A DNA stretch of 64,000 nucleotides from NCBI RefSeq assembly GCF_937616625.2, contig NC_065576.1, positions 26,582,628-26,646,627 on the forward strand. The letters run 5' to 3'. The notes beneath the pieces were generated by a model that was given only the letters and a program-made list of their open reading frames with translations, was not told the origin of the DNA and searched no databases. Position numbers and translations under genes: made by a program. Below are positions 52,118 through 62,911 of the stretch, piece after piece. How positions within the stretch are numbered: position 1 is the stretch's first letter; each line of letters starts with the position of its first letter. Source of the stretch: Mercurialis annua (lineage: Eukaryota > Streptophyta > Magnoliopsida > Malpighiales > Euphorbiaceae).

Positions 52118-53232
52118 GATGAGTTAAAGCGACTTGAGACGCGACATACTAATCTAGCGTCACTTTTCACCCACACCTTGCGTAATATAACCTAACTATG
52201 CATAGGTAATCTGATCGACGCGTTAAAGAGACTTGAGACACGATATACTAATCTAGCGTCACTTTTCATGCACAATTTGAGTAATATAACCTAACCATGC
52301 TTAGGTAATCGGAACGAGACGTTAAAGAGACTTGAGATGCAACATACTAATCTAGCGTCACTTTTCACTTACACTTTGCGTAATATAACCTAACCATGCT
52401 TAGGTAATCGGAACACGTGTTAAAAAGACTTGAGACATGACATACTAATCTAGCGTCACTTTTCATGAACACTTTGCGTAATATAACCAAACCATACTTA
52501 GGTAATCAGAACGACGGGTTAAGGATACTTCTGATGGGAGATAAGCATGGTAATCGAAACGACGCGTTAAAGAGACTTGCGCGACATACTAATGTAGCGT
52601 CACTTTTCACGCACACTTTTCGTAATATAACTTAACCATGCTTAGTTAATCGGAACAACGCATTAAAGAGAATTGCGAGGCGACATACTAATCTAGCAAC
52701 ACTTTTCACGCACACTTTGCGTAATATAACCTAACCATGATTAGATAATTGCAACGACGTGTTAAATTGACTTGAGACACGACATACTAATTTATTAATA
52801 CTATTCAGGCACACTTTGCATAATATAACCTAACCATGCTTAGGTAATCGGAACAACGCGTTAGAGAGACTTGTGACGCGACATAAGCATGGTAATCGAA
52901 ACGACGCGTTAAAGAGACTTGAGACACGACATACTAATCTAGCGTCACTTTTCATGCACACTTTGCGTAATATAACCTAACCATGCTTAGGTACTCGGAA
53001 CGACGCGTTAAAGAGGCTTGAGATGCGACATACTAATCTAGCTTCACTTTTCACGCACACCTTGCGTAATATAACATAACAATGCTTAGGTAATCAAAAC
53101 GACGCGTTAAAGAGAATTGAGACGCGACATACTAATTTAGCTTCACTTTTCACGCACACTTTGCGTCATATAACCTTACCATGCTTAGGTAATCGGATCG
53201 ACGCGTTAAAGAGCCTTGAGACACGACATACT
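52118..53232 (-). repeat. 99-bp tandem satellite, reverse orientation, block 6
   Basis: Last satellite in the window. Diverged monomers run up to CGACATACT, where the plus-strand copia LTR begins. The partner of a possible 5-bp duplication (ATACT, 53228-53232) would lie beyond the window, after the interrupted 3' LTR. Confidence 0.92.
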
Positions 53233-54423
53233 TGTTAGTAGTATATGCCCTAGGGCCATTTGATCGTGTATATTTGTAGAACTAATCCCAATGGCAAAGT
53301 TATATATGTTTTTATTTGAACTAAGTGTCTCATCAACTAAGTGTTCATTTATTACATATTGTCCTTATCACATTGTAATAGAATCTATTCTTAAGTGTTA
53401 AGAATATGAGAAACAAATTCTATTATACAAGTGATCTAAATAACCGTTCATGATCGATGAGGTCCTACGAATAAGGGCATCGCATTATCCCGGTAAGATC
53501 GTCACCTCTGTTTATTCTCCCGATTAGTAAAGAGTTACTAATGAGTGGAGGTAGTGAGTTTCATGCTACTCGATGGAGATCGAAATAAACTTGTGGACTC
53601 TCAATGGTGAGTGAGTTGAACAAGTGACGCTAGATGACTTTTACATGGTATTTCATTAAAGTCAATTTAATGTCATCTAGTTTAAGATTGTACATATGTC
53701 CTTAGACTTGAGGTGACAATATCTCGTTTTTAGGTGATTAGAGTTTGATACTCCTTATCCCTAGATCTTTCATGAGTTAGGGTCGCGGGATGTGTTGGCT
53801 CTAGTTAGATTTATATGGAGATAGGTGAGGATTCATAACTTTGGGTGATCGAAGATAAGATTCTATGCTATCTCGAGATGTTCTTGATGGATGAATTCCT
53901 GGCCAGGAGAATATGACTTAATTAGAAGAGTTCTAATACTAGAAAGTTGTTTCTAGTATGTCATATTTAATCAAGAATTAGATACGAAAGATGAGGTCAT
54001 ATGATCGAGATGTTTAGTGTTTGACTAGCCATGACACTAGTCGAGATCAGAATCTTAAATGAAGGGAATTTGAGTGTACGTTAATCATGAAGATTGGTTC
54101 ATAAAGAATGCATCGAAACATTCATCTCTATTTGGGGGTCGTGATATGTTGCTAGACGTCACTCGCGATCTACGAGAATTAATAATTAATTATTAAATAT
54201 AACAAAGGAGTTTCTTATGTCTCTCGTTGCCATATAGATGTGAACCTAGTTAGTCACACACAATAGAGTGTGTAACCGATTGAGTTTACGAGAGATTGAT
54301 TTCATACAGATACTAGCATATCTCGGAAATTAATCTAAGTTGAAAAACCAAGTTCATTTTTGACTAATTTGTAAGAGTTATAAATTAGTAGGAACCTAAT
54401 TGTACTTTATCCAAGTTAATGTT

Positions 54424-54680
54424 ATTAGTGATGTGATGATGTCATGTGATGATGTCATGGTGATGATGTCATGTGATGTTGTCATGTGATGATGTCATGG
54501 TGATGATGTCATGTGATAATGTCATTTGATGATGTCATATATGTAATGGTGTGATGACACCTAGCATGCAAGGTGTCAAATGGTGGCAACACATATGCTT
54601 GGTGTGTGACACCTAGCATATGAGGTGTCATAAGGTGGCAACACCTTTGCTTGGTGTGTGACACCTAGCATGTGAGGTAC
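54424..54680. repeat. U3 minisatellite and repeats of the plus copia
   Basis: GATGATGTCATGTGATGATG repeats (54424-54545), then GACACCTAGCATGTGAGGTG repeats with GGTGGCAACAC. These are the inverse-strand equivalents of the two repeat modules in the minus element, in the same order relative to the TATA box. They are conserved in type but not in copy number. Confidence 0.85.
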
Positions 54681-54691
54681 AATCTCTAGCT

Positions 54692-54700
54692 TATAAATAG
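54692..54700 (+). promoter_or_regulatory. TATA box of the plus copia 5' LTR
   Basis: TATAAATAG after the U3 repeats, in the same context (followed by AGGTTCTCTTTGCTCATTC) as in the minus element. Confidence 0.7.
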
Positions 54701-55177
54701 AGGTTCTCTTTGCTCATTCTCGACACCACACACAACATTCAAAAGGCATAGCAACACGGTTTAGAAGGAGTTCGAGACACGGTGTTGGTTAAATCGTTTG
54801 AAGGAGTTTAAACGATATTCATCAGTCACAAGTTAACTTGGGAAGTTTTTCAATCATCCGAGCAAGGAGGTGATCCTAGCGAGATTTGAGATCGGGTCTC
54901 TCGATAGAGAAACTCGAGCGGATCACTTCGTTCGAGGATTCAATCGGGAGCATACTCATGTGGACGAGATTGAGGTCGCCGTACTTTCGGGACTACAAGA
55001 TTCATTGGAGAATCGACATAGGTATTCTTCTTTAATTCCTAGATGCTTGCTATTAAAACTAGATGATACGTTGATCCTACTTGATTGTGTTGATGTGATC
55101 AACACCCGTATTGCTAATTTTGGTTTTGAATTGAAATATACGATCCGGACCCGCACCCTCCGCTGCGCGACTTTTAG

Positions 55178-55189
55178 TGGTATCGGAGC
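55178..55189 (+). promoter_or_regulatory. primer binding site, initiator tRNA-Met type
   Basis: TGGTATCGGAGC, identical over 12 bases to the site of the minus element. Confidence 0.9.
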
Positions 55190-56520
55190 TACCGTATCAC
55201 TGGTTTTAATGCTTTACGATTGAATAAAGGCTTAAATAAATGCATAGTCATGAACTTAGGAATTTTGATTGGATATATAATCTATAATTCCTAGGGTTTA
55301 GGTCTTGTTTGCAAAAGTTAGCAAATGATATTGTGGGGTTAGTTACATCTGATTAAATTATGTCTAAGGAGATTGGTACTTAAGTGGTCCGCTCGTGACC
55401 CTCCAATCTTTCCTGGATATTTTTCTGATGTAATTATTTAGCACAATATGGGACTTGCTAGTGTAAACAAGCCAATCGAGCAAATCAAATAAATCTTGAA
55501 TGCTAAGAAGAGGAAGGTAGCGCCATTGACAAGTGTTGTCATGCCCACGACATACCTACTGCCCCAAAATCTAAAAAGGTGTTTTTAGTTTTGGCGGTTC
55601 AGCGATAGGATGAGGCATTCGGACGTCCTAGGATGATCCTTTGGTACATAAAGAAAGCTCATATTACATGTGGAGTGATTATGAAATCATTTCTGAGAGT
55701 TGTAAAAGTTTGCTTATTCTTTTAGATAAGACCTAAGCAAAGTCCATGATCATGTGTGTGATTGTATGCTAAATGTTGACTGTGAATTTAATTTTAGGTT
55801 ATATATGAGATATATAAACATGTATGTGATGCATGCTAAAATTATTAATGTGCAATGTGAGACCTTAATAAAATAAGACTCAAAGAAATCTTTCTAAAAG
55901 TTTAAAGATTAAGTTTATATTGATTTATTATTAAGTTGATTTATCGATGGCTCTCCATTGGAGCAATAAACTAACAAGTTTTGAGTTATCATCTTGTCGG
56001 CTATGGATACGTAGGGGTGAGATGATATCGTCAAGAGGTCGTTGTTGAGTTTATTGTTAAGCATGAGATGTTACGGGTGTATCGATATAGTATACAGAAA
56101 TAACGGCAATTAGGCGTACCTGAGTCGTGTATTATTCAAATTGGTACATCTTAGTTGATTCAATGGGTTAAACTTAACTAATGCGGAAACCCAATAACGA
56201 CAAAGGGTATCTGAGGGTGAAAGTATTAGGAGCCGAAAATGATTGAATCTCATATGAGATATGATGAACAAGTGTTGTTCACTTGTAGTACATTGTGATC
56301 CCAATAACGGCAATTAGGCGTACCTGAGGGAAATATCAATGACTATAAGAATCCAATCACCCGCTTGAAATCTTTTCCAACAAGATTTACGTTTCCTAGT
56401 TGAAAGTGTAGGATTCGAAAAGATAGTGGCAGGCCGTTTTGATTAAAGACCAAATTATTATGGTTAAATGTACAAAATAATATGAATAATAATTAGAGAT
56501 CTTTCTATCTTAGGGATGAT
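55190..56520 (+). other. untranslated leader of the plus copia
   Basis: About 1.3 kb without coding signal, similar in patches to the minus element's leader. GGCAATTAGGCGTACCTGAG occurs twice (about 56107 and 56310), each after AATAACG, and a related AACGACAAAGGGTATCTGAG lies between them. No gene seen. Confidence 0.75.
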
Positions 56521-59290
56521 AAGATTAAATAGAATCCTTTAAAGTAACATTCTCGATAGTATCGGCTAATGGTTAAAAACCGTTTTGATTGATAAAGATA
56601 TTTAGATGCCTCTAAGACAATTACGGAAGAGAAATGCACATCGGTTAACAAAGATATTGTTTTCATTGTTAAGATGTAGGACACTATAGGTCACTGACAG
56701 AAATATTTGGAATATTTGAAAGGCAGATCGGTCGATAAAAGAAAGTGTTTTGTTTTTCAAACCGAAAGACATTCAAATGGAAATTGCATTGAGTATTAGG
56801 AATATTTAAAGGGAAATAACGAGAGGAACGACAATTCCATTGAGAATATGTCTATCTCGTATTCCAACGTTAATAGCTCATTTACAAGCTTGGTATTGGA
56901 TACCAAAGCTAGTTCTCACATTTGTGTATGGATTTAGTAAAAGTGAGAAAGATAGAAAAATGATGAAGTAATCTTAAAGCTTGGAAATGATGCAAACGTT
57001 GCGACAAGAGCTATAGGATCAACTTCAATTTTTCTTATAAAACACAAGTTGTATTTAAACAAACATTTTATACTTACTCAAGAATTATAGAAACATCATG
57101 TCTGAATTTGTATAGTAAATTTGGTAATCGATTTTCTATATACAAAGGATGTTTGTAGTATTATGCTAGATAATACAAAGTTGAGTATGGATATGTACAA
57201 AATAATCTTTATTGAATAAAGATGTTTAGTGCAAAAGATGTTCAGGAAATTAATTCCATAAATGATCAAACCTCTAAACAACTTTAGCACTTATGATTAG
57301 CACATATTGCAAAAGATAGACTTTGCAAGTTAGTTAGATGGGAATCTCGAGCAATTGGGATTTCGCATCGCTTTTGACTTGTGAGCCGTAGCTCAAAAGC
57401 AAAATGACCCAATCATCCTTTGTGGGACAAAGTAGTAGAGCCAAAGAAGTTTAATAAATCATATATAGTGATGTATATGGTACGTTTAAAGAAACGGACG
57501 AGGTAGATATTTATACTTCACTACCTACATCGATGATTTATCATGATATGGTTAAATTTGTCTTATAAAGAACAAACGTGAAGCTTTTGCAAAGTTCAAA
57601 GACTTCAAGAATGAAGTAGAAAACCAAAATTGGAAAAAGTATTAAAGCTCTACGATGTGATCGAAAAGGGAAGAATACTTGAGTACAAAATTTGGTACGC
57701 TCCTAAAAGGAATGTGGTATTATTTCTTAACTTACTCCATGGAAATATAATTATTAAATGGTGCGTCTGTCAAGAAGGAGGGATCGTACATTGTTGGAGA
57801 TGATACGATCAAAAATGAGCTATATATTGACTTACCCATATAATTATTGGGGTCATGCACTTCTTACCGCAAATTAAATTATGAATCTAGTTCCAACAAA
57901 ATCCGCTCCATAGATACTGTATGTGATAAGGTATGGAGTCAAGTCTTAAAGATGTTAAGATTTAAGGATTGTTCAAATTAAATCAAGAAATTGATATCCG
58001 ATAAAGTTGGAATCAAGATCAATCATGGAAAGGTTTGTTGGATATCCTAAAGACAATTTAGGATGTTATTTCTATATTCTAACCGAACAAAAAATCATTG
58101 TTTATCAGTGGTAGTCTTTCTTGATAAATCGCTTATTGAAGAGGGAGACTAAGGAAAGAATATAGATTTAGAGGAGAAGTCATCTAAAGACCAACAAAAG
58201 AATGAATCGATGAAAATTGATCAAATCCACTAGGAGTCGGAGTTAGTATAAGATGTATCTATATTAACATCTCGAAGATCAAGTAGAGTATGTCGTCCAC
58301 CAGAGAGATATGGTTTTCCGACATGATAAACAAGAGTTGTTTATTCATGGAGAAAAATTTCAAGTGTTGATCCCTCTACTTATAAGGAAGCTATATGGTT
58401 TGAAGCGATAAAATTCATCCAGATTCTTCTTTCCATAGCTACACATTTAGATTATGTGGTTAGACATATGGATATAAGAATCACATTCCTTAATGGTTAA
58501 ATTAAGAGAATATCTATATGGAACAAGCCAAGGATTTTTAATCCAAAGAAGGTTCCAAAAATTGTAAGCTAAAATGATCCATAGTGGATGGAAAGAAAAC
58601 TTTGAGAATCGTCGTCTTGATAAAGGTGTAAGGAGTTACGAATTTATTAAAAATGATGATAAACCCAATGTTTACAAGAAGGTTAGTGGGAGTAATCGAA
58701 TTCAATCCAATCCATGTTATGAACAATGGATCGTTGTTAAGGATATCTTTAAATATTTGTGAAGAACTAAAGATATGATCTTAACTAATGGAGAACGAGA
58801 TCTTTAAGTAGACCGTTTTACAGATTTTGATTTAAATCAGATATGGATGACAGAGAGTCTATCTTCGGATTCATATTTATCTATAATGGAGGAGTAATGG
58901 GCTAGAAGTGTTCTAGCAAGAGTCAACTCTAGATTCCATTATAGAAGCCGAGTATATTACGGCATGAGATGTTGTAATAGAAGTTGTTTGGATAAAGTAG
59001 TTCGTAAATGAGCTAAGTACGGTTTCCTTCCATTGAGTCAACAGTTCCTCTTTTATGTGACTATAATGGTGCTACTGTCCTGGCAAAAGGAACCAGGTCT
59101 CACAACTTATCCAAGTATAAGGAAAGGCATTATCAAATAATCTAAAGAAAATGTTGGACAGAGAAAAGTGTTTCTCTAAGAGATAGCATCAGCTAATAAC
59201 ACGGCTGACCCAGTTACAAAGACCATGACGTAGAGTCATTAAGGTTTACATCTTGCAAAGATGGGGCCGAGATATAGTTGCCAATGGCAC
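56521..59290 (+). pseudogene. decayed gag-pol of the plus copia
   Basis: Short homologous stretches in the right order but different frames. The gag start lies near 56526, with its ATG lost. A zinc-knuckle remnant is at 56755-56790 and a protease remnant with DTKASSHIC near 56898, where G is replaced by K. A pre-integrase remnant (LAHIAKDRL) lies near 57296 and an integrase zinc-region remnant near 57375. AKFKDFKNEVEN is near 57592, RPPERYGF near 58296 and an RT piece at 58574-58762. A C-terminal remnant (ANNTADP) lies near 59190. The distance from gag start to knuckle is about 230 bp against about 720 bp in the minus element, so about 490 bp of gag is deleted. Stops and shifts are frequent throughout. 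Confidence 0.9.
58574..58762 (+). pseudogene. RT remnant with the YVDD core deleted (62 aa open)
   Basis: The first part (RSYEFIKNDDKPNVYKKVSG) matches residues about 219-239 of the minus element's reverse transcriptase. The second (NRIQSNPCYEQWIVVKDIFK) matches about residues 377-396. The joint removes roughly 138 codons including the YVDD box. The open frame is therefore a deletion fusion inside a dead gene, not a new protein. Confidence 0.88.
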
Positions 59291-59292
59291 TA

Positions 59293-59307
59293 GTGCAAGT
59301 GGGAGAT
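59293..59307 (+). promoter_or_regulatory. polypurine tract
   Basis: TGCAAGTGGGAGAT directly before the 3' LTR, the same as in the minus element. Confidence 0.85.
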
Positions 59308-60394
59308 TGTTAGTAGTATATGTCCTAGGGCCATTTGATCGTGTATATTTGTAGAACTAATCCTAATGGCAAAGATATATATGTTTTTATTTGAACTAAG
59401 TGTCTCATCAAATAAGTGTTCAATTATTACATATTGTCCTTATCACATTGTGATAGAATCTATTCTTAAGTGTTAAGAATATGAGAAACAAATTCTATTT
59501 TACAAGTGATCTAAATAACCGTTCACGATCGATGGGGTCCTACGAATAAGGGCATCGCATTATCCCGGTAAGATCGTCACCTCTACTTATTCTCCCGATT
59601 AGTAAAGAGTTACTAATGAGTGGAGGTAATGAGTTTCATGCTACTCGATGGAGATCGAAATAAACATGTGGACACTCAATGGTGAGTGAGTCGAACAAGT
59701 GACGCTAGATGACTTTTACATGGTATTTCATTAAAGTCAATTTAATATCATCTAGTTTATGATTGTACATATGTCCTTAGACTTGAGGTGACAATATCTC
59801 GTTTATAGGTGATTAGAGTTTGATACTCCTTATCCCTAGATCTTTCATGAGCTAGGGTCGCAGGATGTGTTGGCTCTAGTTAGATGTATATGGAGATAGC
59901 TGTCCAGCCAAGAGAGGATTCATTACTTTGGGTGAACGAAGATAAGATTCTATGCTATCTCAAGATGTTCTTGATGGATGAATTCCTGGCCAGGAGAATA
60001 TTACTTAATTAGAAGAGTTCTAATACAAGAAAGTTGTTTCTAGTATGTCATAGTTAATCAAGAATTAGATACGAAAAATGAGGTCATATGATCGAGATGT
60101 TTAGTGTTTGACTACCCATGATACTAGTCGAGATCAGAATCTTAAATGAAGGGAATTGGAGTGTACGTTAATCATGAACATTCATCTCTATGTGGGGGTC
60201 GTGATATGTTGCTAGACGTCACTCACGATCTACGAGAATTAATAATTAATGGGATTTAATTATTAAATATAACAAAGGAGTTTCTTATGTCTCTCGTTGC
60301 CATATAGATGTGAACCTAGTTAGTCATACACAATAGAGTGTGTAACCGATTGAGTTTACGGGAGATTGATTTCATATAGATACTAGCATATCTC
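59308..60394 (+). repeat. 3' LTR of the plus copia, interrupted
   Basis: Starts TGTTAGTAGTATATGTCC and corresponds to 53233-54324 of the 5' LTR. It has an inserted GTCCAGCCAAGAGA near 59901 and lacks about 20 bp near 60170 relative to the 5' LTR. At 60394 it stops in mid-U3 after CATATCTC, where the gypsy LTR begins. The rest should lie beyond the gypsy element, outside the window. Confidence 0.92.
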
Positions 60395-60801
60395 TGTAAT
60401 ACCCCAAAATATTTTAAGGTAATTAAGTCGTGCCACGTGTCTTGATCTCCGATAAATTAAAATAAAGAGAATTTAATTTAATTATATCGGGAATTAAGAA
60501 TAAAATTTAATGAGTCAATTAGCGGGATTTAAGGAGTTAATTTTGAAAATTTGGATATGGAGACATTTTGGGGCTAAATTGTAAATTTTGAAAAGTTTAG
60601 GGGCTAAAGTGCAAATTAGCCAATTAAGCCCCGAAAATAGAAATTTGAGGATTTTCGATGGAAATATGTATTTTTGAGTTAGTATTATTTATTCGGATAT
60701 AAATAATACGTATATGAATTAATAGAAAGATTAATTGAATAGGTTTTGGACTAAATTGAAACTTTTGAAAAGTTTCAAGGACCAAAGTGCAAATTAACCA
60801 G

Positions 60802-60812
60802 TATATATATAA
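60802..60812 (+). promoter_or_regulatory. TATA box of the gypsy LTR
   Basis: TATATATATAA about 30 bp before a purine-rich start region (GGAAGGAAGGGAGATG). A likely LTR promoter, by position and composition only. Confidence 0.6.
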
Positions 60813-61149
60813 GAATCCTTCATAAGGAAGGAAGGGAGATGATCAGATCCTTTTCTTTCCCTTTCTCGTTCTTAAACGGCGATAATTACGGTTCGTCGCG
60901 CGGTTTTCGTTTCTCGTCCATTTCTGACGTTTAATAGCTCGAATTGATCGTATTCACGAGGCGAATCACGGTAAGCTTGACGTTTTATCATTTAAACGAA
61001 TATATTTTGAGTTATATCGATCCAAAGTTTTAGGCCACGAAACGATTTAATCGTTTTATCGAGTATAGGATTGATATATAGCGTTTTGAGCTTAGAATAC
61101 GCGTTTAGGTTGAGTTTGGAGCGTTTTTACGTATATAGCAGGTCGGAAA

Positions 61150-61170
61150 CCCCGGAAATCGTTTCCGGGG
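61150..61170. repeat. GC-rich hairpin CCCCGGAAA/TTTCCGGGG
   Basis: Perfect 9-bp arms (61150-61158 and 61162-61170) around a 3-bp loop, directly before the palindrome array. Confidence 0.9.
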
Positions 61171-61376
61171 GATCGTGCACGACAGTACACGATCGTGCAC
61201 TTGTGGTACACGATCGTGCACTTGTGGTACACCAACGTGTACCATCAATGGTACACGAACGTGTACCAAAGTACACGAACGTGTACCAATACTTGGTACA
61301 CGACCGTGTACCAAGGTACACGAACGTGTACCATCAAGGTACACGATCGTGTACCCCCCCTGCACGAACGTGTACC
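61171..61376. repeat. array of short palindromes, GGTACACG-N2-CGTGTACC type
   Basis: About nine units, each a self-complementary or nearly self-complementary block of 16-18 bp, with 2-9 bp between them. One (61338-61355) is a perfect 18-bp palindrome, GGTACACGATCGTGTACC. Others have AA, AC or CA at the centre, or GCAC in one arm. Every arm can pair with any other arm, so RNA or single-stranded DNA here could fold in many ways. All reading frames are nearly free of stops because of the composition. Confidence 0.93.
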
Positions 61377-62652
61377 TTGCGATTCTCGCACCCCGAATCT
61401 TCGTACCTCGATTGAATTAATCGAATACGCGTGTTGAATCGGAAATCGAATAATAGTTAATTATGTGCATAGTTAACCTAATGAGGTTAAAAGAGGATTG
61501 AGTTGAAAGTGATTTACGATCCGTAAACGAGTCTGATACCGTTTATTGGGATAATCACGTGAGAAGCACGACGGTTAATGAGAGTTCAGTGTGTTGAGTC
61601 TTGAGTCTAGAGTCAATCTTAGAATAGGATTCTAATACAAGTCAAATGTTTTAAAATTTGTTTTAGATCCGGCGAGGCAAGAAGCAGCTGGACCAGTAGT
61701 TCGGGAAGCTTGACGTTCTAAAGCCCCGACGTATTTTTGGATAAGCGTTTTTTGTGAGTTTATACGATTTGCTTTTAAAGGATTTATTTAAGCAAATATT
61801 TTATATTGCTTTATATTTGAACTGCATGTTTTATATGCAAAACTTTTATATGAATTGCGCATATGCTTGATTTGAAACCAGTATTGATCCGATGGAACGT
61901 GCTACCTATTGGGCGACAATAGGACTGTGTGATCACCAGTTTTGATACGACTCAGCTGGGAGCTGATGATGAATATGAAATTTACGATTGGGTTTATGAT
62001 TTTGATACGAGAGAGTACTCGGCTACGGTGTAGTCTGGAGTCCCCGTATCTAGTGGCTGGGCCACCAGCGAGTTGGACTCGCCATTGATATTTATGATTG
62101 GGTTGATCGATTGATTATTAGTATGTTTGAGGATTAAGGTTTCATTCGGATCATGTACTTGGCTGCATATCATTGATTACAGTTTTATGATTTTGTTTGA
62201 ATACTTATTGGTAAATGTATGAACTCACTCAGTATATCCCAATATACTGACCCCTCACAGATTTCCTTTCAGGATAAAGACGCTTTGAAGCAACGGACTT
62301 CTATCCTACTTCCAGAAGTCTGTATTTTTGAGTATGTAAAGAAATAGTACTTTACTCTTAGAGCTGCAGTAGATAAGTCTTTTGTCAGTCAGCTTGTATG
62401 TAATAGTTTTCTGTAAATATAACTTTAACGTTTTAAAGTTTTAAACGTTTTACGCTTGCTGCGTTATTTATATTGTGACTGCCAGAGGACATGTATGCCT
62501 GGTATGTATGATTATGCATGACACGTGTACATGCATGATGTTTATATTTCGCGAAAAATTATTTTACGTTTTTAGGCTTGCTACGGGTTTCGGAGCAACC
62601 ACTCCCATTCCCTAGCGCCGGTCTCGGCCCTGAGATTGGGTCGTGACAATGT

Positions 62653-62664
62653 TGGTATCAGAGC
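62653..62664 (+). promoter_or_regulatory. primer binding site, initiator tRNA-Met type
   Basis: TGGTATCAGAGC, a perfect match to the usual plant Met-type site, 4 bp after the LTR end. Confidence 0.93.
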
Positions 62665-62911
62665 ATGGTCCAGTTAGCATTGCTTATGTCAGAAGAGTGA
62701 TTGATTTTTCTAGGAATCTACTGCAGCACATAGGATTCGAATCTTGTCTTTGTTACGTATTCGTTTGATTTTCAAACTTTCAGCTTTCCCTCTAGGATGT
62801 GAATCTGTCTTACGTGTGTGTTCGCATGTGATGAGATGCGCGTTTAATACGATATGCGTTTGCGATAATATACGATTATGTGGCTAAGTAACGATGTTTG
62901 TCTCGGTCAGG
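62665..62911 (+). other. gypsy leader
   Basis: 247 bp of untranslated sequence between primer site and gag start. No motif seen beyond alternating TACG/ATACGAT words. Confidence 0.75.

Larger units (their letters stand above)
53233..55176 (+). repeat. 5' LTR of the plus-strand copia element
   Basis: About 1.94 kb. It starts TGTTAGT right after satellite. The end is uncertain because the expected CA before the primer site is mutated (GCGCGACTTTTAG). Frames at 54870-55223 and on the other strand are LTR accidents. Confidence 0.88.
53233..60394 (+). mobile_element. decayed Ty1/copia element, plus strand, 3' LTR cut by gypsy
   Basis: 5' LTR, Met-type primer site, leader, decayed gag-pol, purine tract and the first 1087 bp of the 3' LTR, in that order. 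The LTR starts TGTTAGTAGTATATGCCC and aligns with the minus element's LTR over its length, so the two belong to related subfamilies. In the first 200 bp the two LTRs of this copy differ at about 7 positions by eye, and larger indels follow. It is therefore clearly older than the minus-strand copy. All coding parts carry stops, shifts and deletions. Confidence 0.93.
60395..62648 (+). repeat. 5' LTR of the gypsy element
   Basis: 2254 bp from TGTAATACCCC to GGGTCGTGACA. In order it holds a U3 with phrases common in such LTRs (GGGGCTAAATTG, GGGGCTAAAGTGCAAATTA), a TATA box, a short leader with TCACGGTAAGCTTG (a possible splice donor), and the palindrome array. Then come a GGCTGGGCCACCAG module near 62056 and a long U5-like part. 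Open frames at 61071-61437 in several phases arise from the palindromes. Confidence 0.9.

Noticed and set aside
54870..55223. 117-residue frame in the plus copia LTR
   Set aside because: It covers the R/U5 region and the primer site, which are not coding in copia elements, and has no homologous open frame in the minus element.
61071..61437. Five overlapping open frames on both strands
   Set aside because: They come from the palindromic, stop-poor array in the gypsy LTR. Both strands read alike because the sequence is self-complementary.
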